DNA of 9,757 nucleotides, taken from positions 1 to 9,757 of the forward strand of contig JAEWEH010000262.1 of the NCBI GenBank assembly GCA_023389535.1. The letters are read 5' to 3'. Source of the stretch: Pseudomonadota bacterium. GTDB taxonomy: Bacteria; Pseudomonadota; Gammaproteobacteria; Burkholderiales; Burkholderiaceae_B. The position numbers and the translations under genes are program-made. How positions within the stretch are numbered: the stretch's first letter is position 1; each line of letters begins with the position of its first letter. This document shows positions 1-6,790 of the stretch, piece after piece. The notes beneath the pieces are model-generated. The model did no database searches, was not told the DNA's origin, and worked only from the letters and a program-made list of their open reading frames with translations.

Positions 1-1588
1 GGATTATCTGTCCAGCCGGCCCGGCACGAATGCCATCGTCGGCTACCTGGAAGGCCTGCGCGATGGCGCGAATTTCCAGCGTGTCGCCGGGCGTATGCGC
101 GACAACGGCCAGTTATTGGCCTTGCTCAAAGTCGGCGATTCGTGCAAAGGCGCGCGGGCGGCGGCTTCCCATACCGCAGCGGTGACCGGAAGCCAGGAGG
201 TCTATCGCGCGATGTTCGACCGGCTGTGCGTCGTTCCGGCCCGTGACATCCAGCACTTGGGCGACATCGCCTATTTGTCCAGGTTCCGCCATATCCACAG
301 CGGTAAACGGGTCGCCATCCTGACGATCTCCGGGGCCATAGGCGCCCTTCTGTCCGATCAGTTCACCCAGGCGGGCGTGGACGTACCGACATTTGGGCCG
401 GACATTCAAGACGCGCTGCATCGCGGCATCCCGCGCTACGGCATGGTGCTCAACCCGGTCGACCTGACCGGGAACATCGTCAATCAGCATGAGTTTGTCG
501 CGCAAGCGCTGAATGCGATACTCGGTTCGGAAGATGTGGACTTTGCAGTGGTGTTCGCGCCAGGATACCTGATCGACCGCATGGCGGACAGCATCATGCC
601 GATAGCCGGATCGGCCGGCAAGCTGATCGCGGTGATACGCAACGGGCTGTGTGCCAGGCAGGCGGAGCTGGAGGAGAACGGCGTCCCGGTATTCGACGAC
701 ACAACGCGCGCGGTCAACGCTTTATCCAGCCTGGCCCGCTGGCAAGAGAATCGGCGGCGCTACAGCAACCGGCTGGAACAGCATGCGAAGCCCGCCATTC
801 CGGCTGCAGCCAGCGCCGCCGTACAGACGGCCAGGGAACAAGGCAGGCGCCATCTGAACGAATGCGAAGCGAAACGGCTGCTCCATGCCTTTGGTATCCC
901 GACAGTGGCGGAACAAGCCGCCACCAGTGCGGCGCAGGCCGTCGCCGCTGCGGAAAACCTGGGCTACCCTGTCGCAGTGAAGATTCTGAGCCCCGACATA
1001 CTGCACAAGTCGGATCTGGGGGGCGTCACCCTTAATCTGGCTACGCCGGAGGCTGTCAGCGGGGCGTATGCAGACATGATGTCAAGCGTTGCGCGGCAAG
1101 CGCCGACGGCACATATTGACGGCGTGGTGGTGCAGCGGCAATTGGGTTCGGGTCCGGAGATCTTTCTTAGTGTGATGCGCGACCCGACTTTCGGCCTGGT
1201 GCTGAGCGTGGGCATCGGGGGACTTTGGATCGAGCTCCATCGGGACATCGCGCATGCCCCTTTGCCGGTCGATAAAGATGAAGCAATGCATATGCTGCGT
1301 TCTCTCAAAGCCTGGCCCGTGCTGTGCGGCATGCGCAATACATTGAAAATCGACGTACAGGCGCTGGCCTCTACAATGGAAAGGCTTTCAAATGCCGCGC
1401 TTGCCATGGGGGACGACATCGACCTGCTGGAGATCAACCCTTTGCTGCCTTGCGGCGATGGGATCGCGGCCGTGGATGCGGTGATCGCGCTTGGCCATGC
1501 CGAATCTGGAGGGCACGGCGCCGGACTTAAGCAGGAAGACAAGATTTTCATTACAGGAAACAAGGACCATGAAAGCTGTGCTGTGTAA
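1..1588 (+). CDS. Acyl-CoA synthetase, NDP-forming (acetate--CoA ligase family), 5' partial
   Basis: The reading frame is open from base 2, so the gene starts upstream and 528 C-terminal residues are visible; the family is usually about 700 residues. The N-terminal CoA-binding Rossmann domain lies mostly outside the window. The first visible part is the succinyl-CoA-synthetase-like ligase domain, with the family motif ARAAASHTAAVTGS; its His (bases 170-172) corresponds to the phosphohistidine that relays phosphate in this family. From about base 840 an ATP-grasp domain follows: NECEAKRLLHAFGIP, then GYPVAVKILSPDILHKSDLG, then RDPTFGLVLSVGIGG, ending with LLEINPLLP and AVDAV. These enzymes convert an organic acid, CoA and a nucleoside triphosphate to acyl-CoA, NDP and phosphate, or the reverse. 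The usual SHTG is SHTA here. The 3' end overlaps the oxidoreductase gene by 20 bp, suggesting translational coupling. The family call is firm; the substrate is unknown. Confidence 0.9.
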   Translation, partial: DYLSSRPGTNAIVGYLEGLRDGANFQRVAGRMRDNGQLLALLKVGDSCKGARAAASHTAAVTGSQEVYRAMFDRLCVVPARDIQHLGDIAYLSRFRHIHSGKRVAILTISGAIGALLSDQFTQAGVDVPTFGPDIQDALHRGIPRYGMVLNPVDLTGNIVNQHEFVAQALNAILGSEDVDFAVVFAPGYLIDRMADSIMPIAGSAGKLIAVIRNGLCARQAELEENGVPVFDDTTRAVNALSSLARWQENRRRYSNRLEQHAKPAIPAAASAAVQTAREQGRRHLNECEAKRLLHAFGIPTVAEQAATSAAQAVAAAENLGYPVAVKILSPDILHKSDLGGVTLNLATPEAVSGAYADMMSSVARQAPTAHIDGVVVQRQLGSGPEIFLSVMRDPTFGLVLSVGIGGLWIELHRDIAHAPLPVDKDEAMHMLRSLKAWPVLCGMRNTLKIDVQALASTMERLSNAALAMGDDIDLLEINPLLPCGDGIAAVDAVIALGHAESGGHGAGLKQEDKIFITGNKDHESCAV

Positions 1589-2552
1589 AGAATGGGGCCC
1601 CCCGGAAGCCCTTGTTGTTGAAGACGTGCCCAGCAAGGCCCCAGCCGCCGGAGAAGTGCTGGTCGACGTCCATGCCGCTGGCGTCAACTTCCCGGACACG
1701 CTGATCGTACAAAAGAAATATCAGTTTCAGCCTGAATTGCCATTCACACCAGGCGGCGAGGTGGCTGGCATTGTGAAGGCCGTCGGCCCCGGCGTTACCT
1801 CGTGCCAGCCGGGCGACCGCGTCATGGGCAGCTTCACCTGGGGCGGCTTCGCCACCGAAGCGATCGTACAGGAAGAACGCATCGTCCCCATACCGGATGA
1901 CATGGATTTCGTCACTGCATCGGCCTATGTCCTGGCGTATGGCACCAGCCTGCATGCGTTGAAAGACAGGGCGACCCTTTCGCCGGGTGAAACCTTGCTG
2001 GTGCTCGGCGCGTCGGGTGGCACCGGCATCGCGGCCATAGAAATCGGCAAAGCCATGGGCGCGCGCGTGATCGCGGCAGCATCCAGCGCTTCCAGGCTCG
2101 AACTCTGTTCGCGCCATGGCGCAGATGCGTGCATCAATTATGTGGAAGAAGATTTGCGGGAACGTGTCAAGGCCATAAGCGGCGGAAAAGGTGTCGACGT
2201 CATATTTGATCCGGTCGGCGGGCCATACTCCGAACCCGCATTCCGGACCCTGGCCTGGAATGGCAGGCATTTGGTGGTCGGGTTTGCCGCAGGGGACATT
2301 CCCCGGCTGCCTTTGAATCTGCCTTTGCTGAAGGGCGCCTCTGTCGTCGGGGTTTTCTGGGGGAGCTTCTTGCGGCGGAACCGGCAGGTGGCACGCGAGC
2401 ATATGAACGCGCTCCTCGAACTGTATCGATCCGGCAAGGTACGTCCACCCGTCACGCAAACGTTCACCCTGGCGGAGGCGAGCCTGGCCTTGCGCAGTGT
2501 CATGGACAGGCGCGCAATGGGCAAGGTCGTCATTGATACGCGTGCCTCGTAG
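1569..2552 (+). CDS. Zinc-independent MDR oxidoreductase, NADPH:quinone oxidoreductase family
   Basis: This is a 327-residue protein, full length for the quinone oxidoreductase (QOR) branch of medium-chain dehydrogenases/reductases. The open frame reaches back to 1491, but I place the start at ATG 1569: it gives the family N-terminus MKAVLCKEWGPPEALVVEDV, and an AGGA/AAGGA ribosome site lies just upstream inside the previous gene. The GroES-like domain (about 1-125) contains AAGVNFPDTL and PFTPGGEVAGIV. The Rossmann domain has the nucleotide motif VLGASGGTG at 145-153, then GARVIAAASS and the DPVGG motif at 215-219. The zinc ligands of alcohol dehydrogenases are absent, as expected for QORs. 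It probably uses NAD(P)H to reduce a quinone, enone or enoyl-CoA-like substrate. Co-transcription with the acyl-CoA synthetase suggests a step in the same catabolic route, which is inference. Confidence 0.9.
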   Translation: MKAVLCKEWGPPEALVVEDVPSKAPAAGEVLVDVHAAGVNFPDTLIVQKKYQFQPELPFTPGGEVAGIVKAVGPGVTSCQPGDRVMGSFTWGGFATEAIVQEERIVPIPDDMDFVTASAYVLAYGTSLHALKDRATLSPGETLLVLGASGGTGIAAIEIGKAMGARVIAAASSASRLELCSRHGADACINYVEEDLRERVKAISGGKGVDVIFDPVGGPYSEPAFRTLAWNGRHLVVGFAAGDIPRLPLNLPLLKGASVVGVFWGSFLRRNRQVAREHMNALLELYRSGKVRPPVTQTFTLAEASLALRSVMDRRAMGKVVIDTRAS

Positions 2553-2576
2553 GGCATTGGTCTAGCGAGGAATTCG

Positions 2577-3488
2577 ATGCGAAGCAGGGTCTCTGACGAA
2601 CTGACTTTCCGTAAGCTGGAAGCCCTGCTGGCTTATATACGAGCGGGCAGCATGATAGGCGCGGCCGAGCTTCTGGACACCAGCGCCATCAACATTCACA
2701 GGGCGATACATTCGCTGGAAAGCACCATGCGCTGCACGCTGTTCCGGCGCGCGGGCCGCAACCTGGTGCCCACCGCGTCGGCCTACACCCTTGCGAAATA
2801 TGCTGAAGAAGTCATCGCACGCATGGAAGCAGGCATTATCGCCACCCGCGAAGCGGCCGGCTTCTCCGCCGACAGGTTAAGAATAGGATCGCTGTATTCT
2901 CTGACCCATTCCTGGATGCCGGAGCTGATCAAGGCCATGGGAATACGCAAGCCCGATGTTCAATGTGAATTGACTCTGGGCCGGTCCAAGCACGAGTTGT
3001 TGCCGAAATTGCGCGACGGCCGGCTGGACGTCGTATTCGCAGAGCCCAGCGACGCATACGCCGATATATTCTCGATTCCCATATTTCAAGATCGCATTTA
3101 TCTGGCGGTGCATCCGGCGTCCAAGCACGCAGGGCTGCCCAGTATCGATCTACAGGGCTGTTCAGGCGAAAGTATCGCTACATTGACTGAAGGGCCGTTG
3201 ACATCATTCCGCTTGCGCGAAGCCTTTCCGGAATTCGCCCCGAAAATCTTCATGGAAGTCGAAGATATCTTTACGCAGATGAATCTGGTCGCAAACGGCG
3301 TTGCATCCGCGCTGACATACGGTCGCATTAAAGAAATGTTCGAACACAAAGTGCGCTTCATCCCCATAGAGCCCGAAAATGTAGCGCAGACCATCAGCTT
3401 GAGCTTTATGCGCGCCCGCGAAAGAGATCCCAATATTCTGGCTTTGACAGCCGCCATACGGATTTTATTGAAAAGCAAACAGCATTGA
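2577..3488 (+). CDS. LysR-family transcriptional regulator, MdcR-like
   Basis: The protein has 303 residues, normal for LysR regulators. A winged helix-turn-helix occupies about residues 10-68: TFRKLEALLAYIRAGSMIGA, a recognition segment around TSAINIHRAIHSLE, and the wing CTLFRRAGRNLVPT. The effector-binding domain starts near residue 99 with RLRIGSLYSLT. The combination of TFRKL, HRAIHSLE, RLRIGSLYSLT and LTLG resembles, from memory, the malonate-utilisation regulator MdcR, so a carboxylate or its CoA ester is a plausible effector. The start ATG 2577 follows GCGAGG (2565-2570) at a 6-base spacing. The gene lies only 24 bp after the oxidoreductase on the same strand, so it probably ends that operon and may regulate it together with its upstream promoter outside the window. 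LysR genes are more often divergent from their targets. The ligand is not determined. Confidence 0.9.
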   Translation: MRSRVSDELTFRKLEALLAYIRAGSMIGAAELLDTSAINIHRAIHSLESTMRCTLFRRAGRNLVPTASAYTLAKYAEEVIARMEAGIIATREAAGFSADRLRIGSLYSLTHSWMPELIKAMGIRKPDVQCELTLGRSKHELLPKLRDGRLDVVFAEPSDAYADIFSIPIFQDRIYLAVHPASKHAGLPSIDLQGCSGESIATLTEGPLTSFRLREAFPEFAPKIFMEVEDIFTQMNLVANGVASALTYGRIKEMFEHKVRFIPIEPENVAQTISLSFMRARERDPNILALTAAIRILLKSKQH

Positions 3489-3509
3489 AGAAACCATTGT
3501 CCGCTGTGC

Positions 3510-3521
3510 ACGGCATGCCGT
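3510..3521. repeat. Perfect 12-bp palindrome ACGGCATGCCGT
   Basis: ACGGCATGCCGT equals its own reverse complement. It lies 22 bases after the lysR stop and 39 bases before the start of the small hypothetical gene. Folded as RNA it gives only a 4-bp stem with a CATG loop followed by TTGCT, which is weak as a terminator. A dyad protein-binding site upstream of the small gene is the alternative. The symmetry is directly visible; the function is not established. Confidence 0.35.
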
Positions 3522-3560
3522 TTGCTGTACTTCGGTATCCCATCACACCGGAGCACCACC

Positions 3561-3854
3561 ATGAACACGGAAAAAACGCGCCCAAGCGGAGCGCAGACAG
3601 ACCCCAAACCCGACGCCACGGCGCAACACAATCAACGCAGCAATACCGGAACAGAGAATGACCTGTTACCGGAATTGGGATTAAAACGGCCTGCTCCGCC
3701 GGAACCCTCGCGCGAGGAAGCCACCGGAAATAAGGCGACGCAGTTCGATGGAAACCCCAATCCGAAAGGGGTGGACGCGGGGGTGCTGGGGCCTAAAGAT
3801 GACACGCCGGCATTCCTGGAGAAGAAGTCCGGTCCCGCGACCGACCGGAAGTAG
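3561..3854 (+). CDS. Hypothetical small hydrophilic, probably disordered protein
   Basis: I do not recognise this 97-residue protein. The start ATG 3561 is supported by GGAG at 3550-3553 with a 7-base gap; the frame is open back to 3522, but no ribosome site supports an earlier start. The protein has no Cys, Trp, Tyr or Ile and few hydrophobic residues. It is rich in Pro, Gly, Asp, Glu, Lys, Thr and Asn, so it is probably intrinsically disordered and soluble. It has no signal peptide or membrane segment. Less repetitive stretches that may be conserved are ELGLKRPAPPEPSREEA (38-54) and QFDGNPNPKGVDAGVLGPKD (61-80). It stands alone: 72 bp separate it from lysR, and a strong hairpin follows 22 bp after its stop. 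A clean ribosome site, ATG start and terminator argue that it is a real monocistronic gene. A stress or hydrophilin-type role would be a guess. Confidence 0.65.
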   Translation: MNTEKTRPSGAQTDPKPDATAQHNQRSNTGTENDLLPELGLKRPAPPEPSREEATGNKATQFDGNPNPKGVDAGVLGPKDDTPAFLEKKSGPATDRK

Positions 3855-3876
3855 CGATCCTGCAGTACCCGCTCTG

Positions 3877-3913
3877 CGCCGCCCGTGCTTTGCATGGGCG
3901 GCGTATTGTTGTG
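3877..3913 (+). terminator. Probable Rho-independent terminator after the small hypothetical gene
   Basis: CGCCGCCC (3877-3884) pairs perfectly with GGGCGGCG (3896-3903). The stem continues inward through a G-T wobble and TGC/GCA to a TTT loop, giving about 12 bp. The downstream tract TATTGTTGTG is T-rich but not a pure T run, so termination efficiency is uncertain. Its place 22 bases after the stop codon at 3852-3854 fits the end of that transcript and isolates the cellulose operon from the genes on the left. Confidence 0.6.
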
Positions 3914-4145
3914 GGCCGTGTTTTTAGGCCGGAATCATCCTCTTGGGCCTTACAGCCGAAGGTCTAATCCGCTGGCGGCCATCCGTTCGCCCGATGTAAC
4001 AAAACCGCAATGTATCTATCATTTTCCTCAAGGAGAGCCTGTTGATGTCGGTGCCGGTGTTGGCGTTGCTTGACGGCCGCCACACGCGCTGCCACCGAAC
4101 GTGGAACATGGCCGCGGATAGCAGTTATATGCCGGGTGAGGGGTT
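3914..4145 (+). promoter_or_regulatory. Leader and presumed promoter region of the bcs operon
   Basis: The full gene gap runs from 3855 to 4145; the first part is the terminator hairpin. This remaining stretch is the only sizeable non-coding DNA in front of bcsG, so the operon promoter should lie here. It includes a locally AT-richer patch (about 3994-4027) with the -10-like hexamers TATCTA (4013-4018) and TATCAT (4017-4022). Neither has a convincing -35 at the right distance, so no promoter is called. AAGGAGAG at 4030-4037 is a strong ribosome site, but it serves a start about 100 bases before bcsG. Transcription probably begins before 4030. Confidence 0.4.
4030..4037 (+). promoter_or_regulatory. 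Strong ribosome-binding site upstream of a leader ORF
   Basis: AAGGAGAG is close to the perfect anti-Shine-Dalgarno complement and is the best such site in this part of the window. It lies 7 bases before ATG 4045, or 4 before TTG 4042. It is about 108 bases from the bcsG start, so it cannot serve bcsG directly. Either a leader peptide is translated or the match is chance. Confidence 0.45.
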
Positions 4146-4230
4146 ATGCAAACAGAAGGGAAGGCGGACGTGCCGCCGGCGCGCCGGCCATGGCGCGGCC
4201 TGGGTGCGTGGAACCTGTATTTTCTATTGA
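4045..4230 (+). CDS. Possible leader ORF overlapping the 5' end of bcsG
   Basis: The 61-codon ORF starts at ATG 4045 (TTG 4042 is also in frame) behind the strong site AAGGAGAG and stops at TGA 4228-4230, overlapping bcsG by 85 bp in another frame. It begins MSVPVLALLDGRHTRCHRTW and ends Arg/Cys/Gly-rich, looking like a shadow of bcsG there. In enterobacteria a small membrane protein gene, bcsF, directly precedes bcsG, but this product lacks a long hydrophobic segment and does not look like BcsF. Options are a regulatory leader peptide coupled to bcsG, a decayed bcsF, or no gene. The ribosome site is the only positive evidence. Confidence 0.25.
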   Translation: MSVPVLALLDGRHTRCHRTWNMAADSSYMPGEGLCKQKGRRTCRRRAGHGAAWVRGTCIFY

Positions 4231-5864
4231 AATTCGGACTGTTGTGGGCGGGAATGCTCAACTTCCACCCGCTACCCAATATTGCGTTTGCTGCCGCCCT
4301 GCTTTTGCCCCTGCCCGGAAAGTGGCTGCCCCGGCTGCGGCAGGCCATCGCGATACCTGTCGGAGCCGGCCTGCTTTATTACGACACCTGGCTGCCGCCG
4401 ATCAGCCGGCTGGCTGAGGCGATGCAAGACGTAGCCGGCCTGTCGAGCGATTACCTGATCGAACTGACTGCCAGAACAGTGAACTGGGACATGGCCGCAG
4501 CCGCGCTCGCGCTATGGGTCGGCTACCTGTTCCTTTCGCAATGGCTCAGGCTCAGTGTCTTTACAGTGTTCGCTTTGGCCTACCTGGCGCTACCCGATAT
4601 ACCGCTGCCCGCCGACACCGGCAATATCGCCCAGGCGGCCGCCACCGGCCGCTCGACAAGCACCGTGGCACCGGCCTTGCCGGATGGCGTCACACCCAAT
4701 GGAGCCGCTCAGGATTCAGCCACGCCCTCGGCAGCAGCCGTAGCGGCGAAGGCCGACGCGCTGGACCAATCTGCGCCTCCTACCGAAGACAATCTGAACG
4801 CCTATTTACAGTCTTTCTATCGTCAGCAAGCGCAACGGCAGACCGCATTTCCGAAGGATGCCGGGGACACAGATGCATTCGATGTGCTGATCTTGAATAT
4901 CTGTTCATTGTCCTGGTCGGATCTGGACGAAGTCCAATTGCGTGATCATCCGCTGTTCGGGAAGATGGACATCGTCTTCAAAAATTTCAACTCCGCCACC
5001 TCATATAGCGGGCCGGCGAGTCTGCGCCTTCTGCGGGCCAGTTGCGGCCAGACGCCCCATTCCCAGCTGTATCAAGAGCCATCGCCGGACTGTTATCTAT
5101 TCGAGAACCTTAAAGCGTTGGGGTATACAGTGGATCTGGCGTTGAACCACAACGGCGATTATCAAGGCTTTTTGGAGGCAATACGCGGTCAGGGCCAGAT
5201 GCCGACGCCGCTCGGTGATCAGAACGCTTTGCAGCGGGCCCTGGTGGCCTTCGACGGGTCGCCGATCTGGCGCGACATCGATGTGCTGACCCAATGGCGG
5301 CGACACAGGGAGAACGCTGCTACCCCGCGTGCAGCGATGTTCTATAACTCCATTACCCTACACGACGGCAACCGCTTCATCAAACCTGATGGCGGGACAT
5401 TGCGTGCCGGCTATCAGCCACGCGCACAGATGCTGCTGGATGAACTGGCAAGCTTCGTCGGCCAGCTTGAACGCGAAGGCCGCCCTACTTTGCTGGTATT
5501 GGTTCCCGAGCACGGTGCTGCGCTGCATGGCGATCGTATCCAGATTTCGGGGCTGCGGGAAATTCCCAGTCCCGATATCACGCATGTTCCCGTGGCCATC
5601 AAGCTGATCGGCGCGAAGTCGAAGCCGCAGGGCCGCCCGCTCTATGTAACCCAAAGCAGCAGCTATCTGGCCCTGTCGGAATTGCTGGCGCGCTTGATGC
5701 GTGAGCATGCATTTTCCTCCACCAGCCTGAACCTGGAGACATTGTTGACTGATCTGCCGGAGACCGCCGAAGTATCGGAGAACCAGAGCGCGGTGGTCAT
5801 GCGCTATCGCGACCGCCCCTACATCCGCCTGGCTGATTCAGGTTGGCAGCCCTATCCCCAATAA
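4146..5864 (+). CDS. bcsG: Cellulose phosphoethanolamine transferase BcsG
   Basis: This is a full-length 572-residue protein (E. coli BcsG is about 559). BcsG moves phosphoethanolamine from phosphatidylethanolamine to cellulose on the periplasmic side of the inner membrane. Five hydrophobic segments lie within residues 24-151, starting with LYFLLKFGLLWAGMLNFHPL. An Ala/Pro/Thr linker (about 155-215) leads to the alkaline-phosphatase-like domain. The catalytic set is intact by alignment from memory with E. coli C243, S278, E442 and H443: C253 in NICSLSWSD, S288 in FNSATSYSGP, and E455-H456 in VPEHGAAL; LHDGN with H406 is also present. The C-terminus RPYIRLADSGWQPYPQ is family-typical. A stop at 4137-4139 in frame fixes the start at ATG 4146; its ribosome site GAGGGG is only 2 bases away, which may mean weak or coupled initiation. 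It is the first gene of the synthase operon, 24 bp before bcsR, whereas E. coli places bcsG in a divergent bcsEFG unit. Confidence 0.96.
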   Translation: MQTEGKADVPPARRPWRGLGAWNLYFLLKFGLLWAGMLNFHPLPNIAFAAALLLPLPGKWLPRLRQAIAIPVGAGLLYYDTWLPPISRLAEAMQDVAGLSSDYLIELTARTVNWDMAAAALALWVGYLFLSQWLRLSVFTVFALAYLALPDIPLPADTGNIAQAAATGRSTSTVAPALPDGVTPNGAAQDSATPSAAAVAAKADALDQSAPPTEDNLNAYLQSFYRQQAQRQTAFPKDAGDTDAFDVLILNICSLSWSDLDEVQLRDHPLFGKMDIVFKNFNSATSYSGPASLRLLRASCGQTPHSQLYQEPSPDCYLFENLKALGYTVDLALNHNGDYQGFLEAIRGQGQMPTPLGDQNALQRALVAFDGSPIWRDIDVLTQWRRHRENAATPRAAMFYNSITLHDGNRFIKPDGGTLRAGYQPRAQMLLDELASFVGQLEREGRPTLLVLVPEHGAALHGDRIQISGLREIPSPDITHVPVAIKLIGAKSKPQGRPLYVTQSSSYLALSELLARLMREHAFSSTSLNLETLLTDLPETAEVSENQSAVVMRYRDRPYIRLADSGWQPYPQ

Positions 5865-5888
5865 CTGGTCTTATAGCGAGGTCATGCC

Positions 5889-6065
5889 ATGCTCTATGCC
5901 TCTTCCGCAGTTGCGCAAGACGATGTCACCACCTTGCAGGAACGCCTGCAATTGCCCGACTTGCCGTACGTGGATTTTTCCAGGGAAGCCGAGCAGCAAG
6001 CCGTCCTGGACAAGTGGCCTTTGTTGCGCGAGCTCTACCCTCGCCAGGTGGAGCAGCGTTCATGA
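5889..6065 (+). CDS. bcsR: Cellulose biosynthesis protein BcsR (small regulatory subunit)
   Basis: This 58-codon gene lies in the 197-bp gap between bcsG and bcsQ. The start ATG 5889 follows GCGAGG (5876-5881) at a 7-base spacing; the earlier ATG 5884 is in another frame. The core QLPDLPYVDFSREAEQQAVL, then DKWPLLRELYPR (residues 21-52), matches the BcsR pattern I recall from E. coli: a short helix, LPD-x-x-Y-x-D, a helix, and KRWPLL. E. coli BcsR is 62 residues, acts in the cytoplasm with BcsQ, and is needed for assembly or stability of the synthase complex. The stop TGA 6063-6065 overlaps the bcsQ start ATG 6062 in an ATGA junction, so the two products are probably made in coupled fashion. 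Both the motif and the position before bcsQ support the call. Confidence 0.88.
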   Translation: MLYASSAVAQDDVTTLQERLQLPDLPYVDFSREAEQQAVLDKWPLLRELYPRQVEQRS

Positions 6066-6790
6066 AAAGCATCGTATTCTGTGGTGTCCGCGGCGGCACC
6101 GGAACGACATCGACCATGGCGGCCGTCGGCCTGGCCTTGCATGCGCTCGACGAGAAAGTCTTGATGATAGACCTTGCTCCAAGCAATTTGCTGAGCCTGC
6201 ATTTCGGTGGCTCGCCAAGCGCGACACAAGGCTGGGCGCGCGCGCTAGTCGATGGCCGGCCCTGGCAGGAGGCCGCCGCAGAGCTGCAACCGGGCCTGCA
6301 CATGCTGCCTTTCGGTTTATTGAGTCCGACCGAGCGATTGAGAGCGCCACAATTGCCGCGCTTGCTGTGGCAGTCGGGTAACAGTCCCTTGGCCTCGATG
6401 CAAGCCGAGTACAGTGTCGTGCTTTTCGACTTGCCCAGCAGTGAAATGGCGAACTCTTCGGTCATGCTGCGCAGCGACCTGCAGATCGTGACGACCGAAG
6501 CCGATCCGGCCAGCTGCGCTTTACTGGCCCAGTTGCCCCCCGATAAGCGCCGCCATTATCTGATTACCCGTTACGACCCGATCAGCAGAGTCCAGCGCGA
6601 CATTCGCCTGCTGTGGCAAAGCAGGCTGGGCGCCAGCCTGCTGCCGCAAGTCATGCATCGCGACGCGTCAATGGTCGAGGCCCTGTGCAGCAAGGCGCCC
6701 GTCGGCCGATACCGCCCGGAAAGCCTGGCGGCGCAGGACGCACAGCATATCGCAGCCTGGTGCCAGGGCCGGCTGCGCGCTCTTGAATGA
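6062..6790 (+). CDS. bcsQ: Cellulose biosynthesis ATPase-like protein BcsQ (MinD/ParA superfamily)
   Basis: The protein has 242 residues, close to functional E. coli BcsQ (about 250). The frame is open from 5843, but ATG 6062 gives the family N-terminus MKSIVFCGVRGGTGTTSTMA, overlaps the bcsR stop, and has GGAG (6050-6053) 8 bases upstream. The P-loop is RGGTGTT (10-16) and lacks both lysines of the ParA/MinD pattern KGGxGKT; I recall a similar RGGVGTT in E. coli BcsQ, so this looks family-typical. Further landmarks are VLMIDLAP (D37), QGWARALVDG, MLPFG, VVLFDLP (Walker B-like D123), and the C-terminal HRDASMVEALCSKAPVGRYR (199-218). BcsQ works with BcsR at the cytoplasmic face of the synthase and in E. 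coli has been linked to polar localisation of cellulose synthesis. Its TGA overlaps the bcsA ATG by 4 bp. Confidence 0.94.
   Translation: MKSIVFCGVRGGTGTTSTMAAVGLALHALDEKVLMIDLAPSNLLSLHFGGSPSATQGWARALVDGRPWQEAAAELQPGLHMLPFGLLSPTERLRAPQLPRLLWQSGNSPLASMQAEYSVVLFDLPSSEMANSSVMLRSDLQIVTTEADPASCALLAQLPPDKRRHYLITRYDPISRVQRDIRLLWQSRLGASLLPQVMHRDASMVEALCSKAPVGRYRPESLAAQDAQHIAAWCQGRLRALE

Noticed and set aside
1551..2459. Long antisense open frame (302 codons) opposite the oxidoreductase gene
   Set aside because: It mirrors a clear gene with GC-biased third positions, shows no recognisable domain, and has no ribosome site of note. It is a compositional shadow.
3920..3955. AGGCC/GGCCT inverted repeat as a second terminator
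   Set aside because: Only about 5 bp pair and no T tract follows. It is weaker than the hairpin at 3877-3903.
3993..4010. OmpR-like sequence on the reverse strand (TTTTGTTACAT) upstream of the bcs leader
   Set aside because: It is one base short of the F-box core I remember and stands as a single copy, while OmpR usually binds tandem sites. The evidence is too thin to call an operator.
4070..4417. 115-codon open frame overlapping the start of bcsG
   Set aside because: Its start is a TTG with no ribosome site, and most of it is an out-of-frame reading of bcsG.
5843..6061. N-terminal extension of BcsQ
   Set aside because: The frame is open, but the extension would overlap bcsR completely, does not resemble BcsQ, and ATG 6062 has a ribosome site and the family N-terminus.
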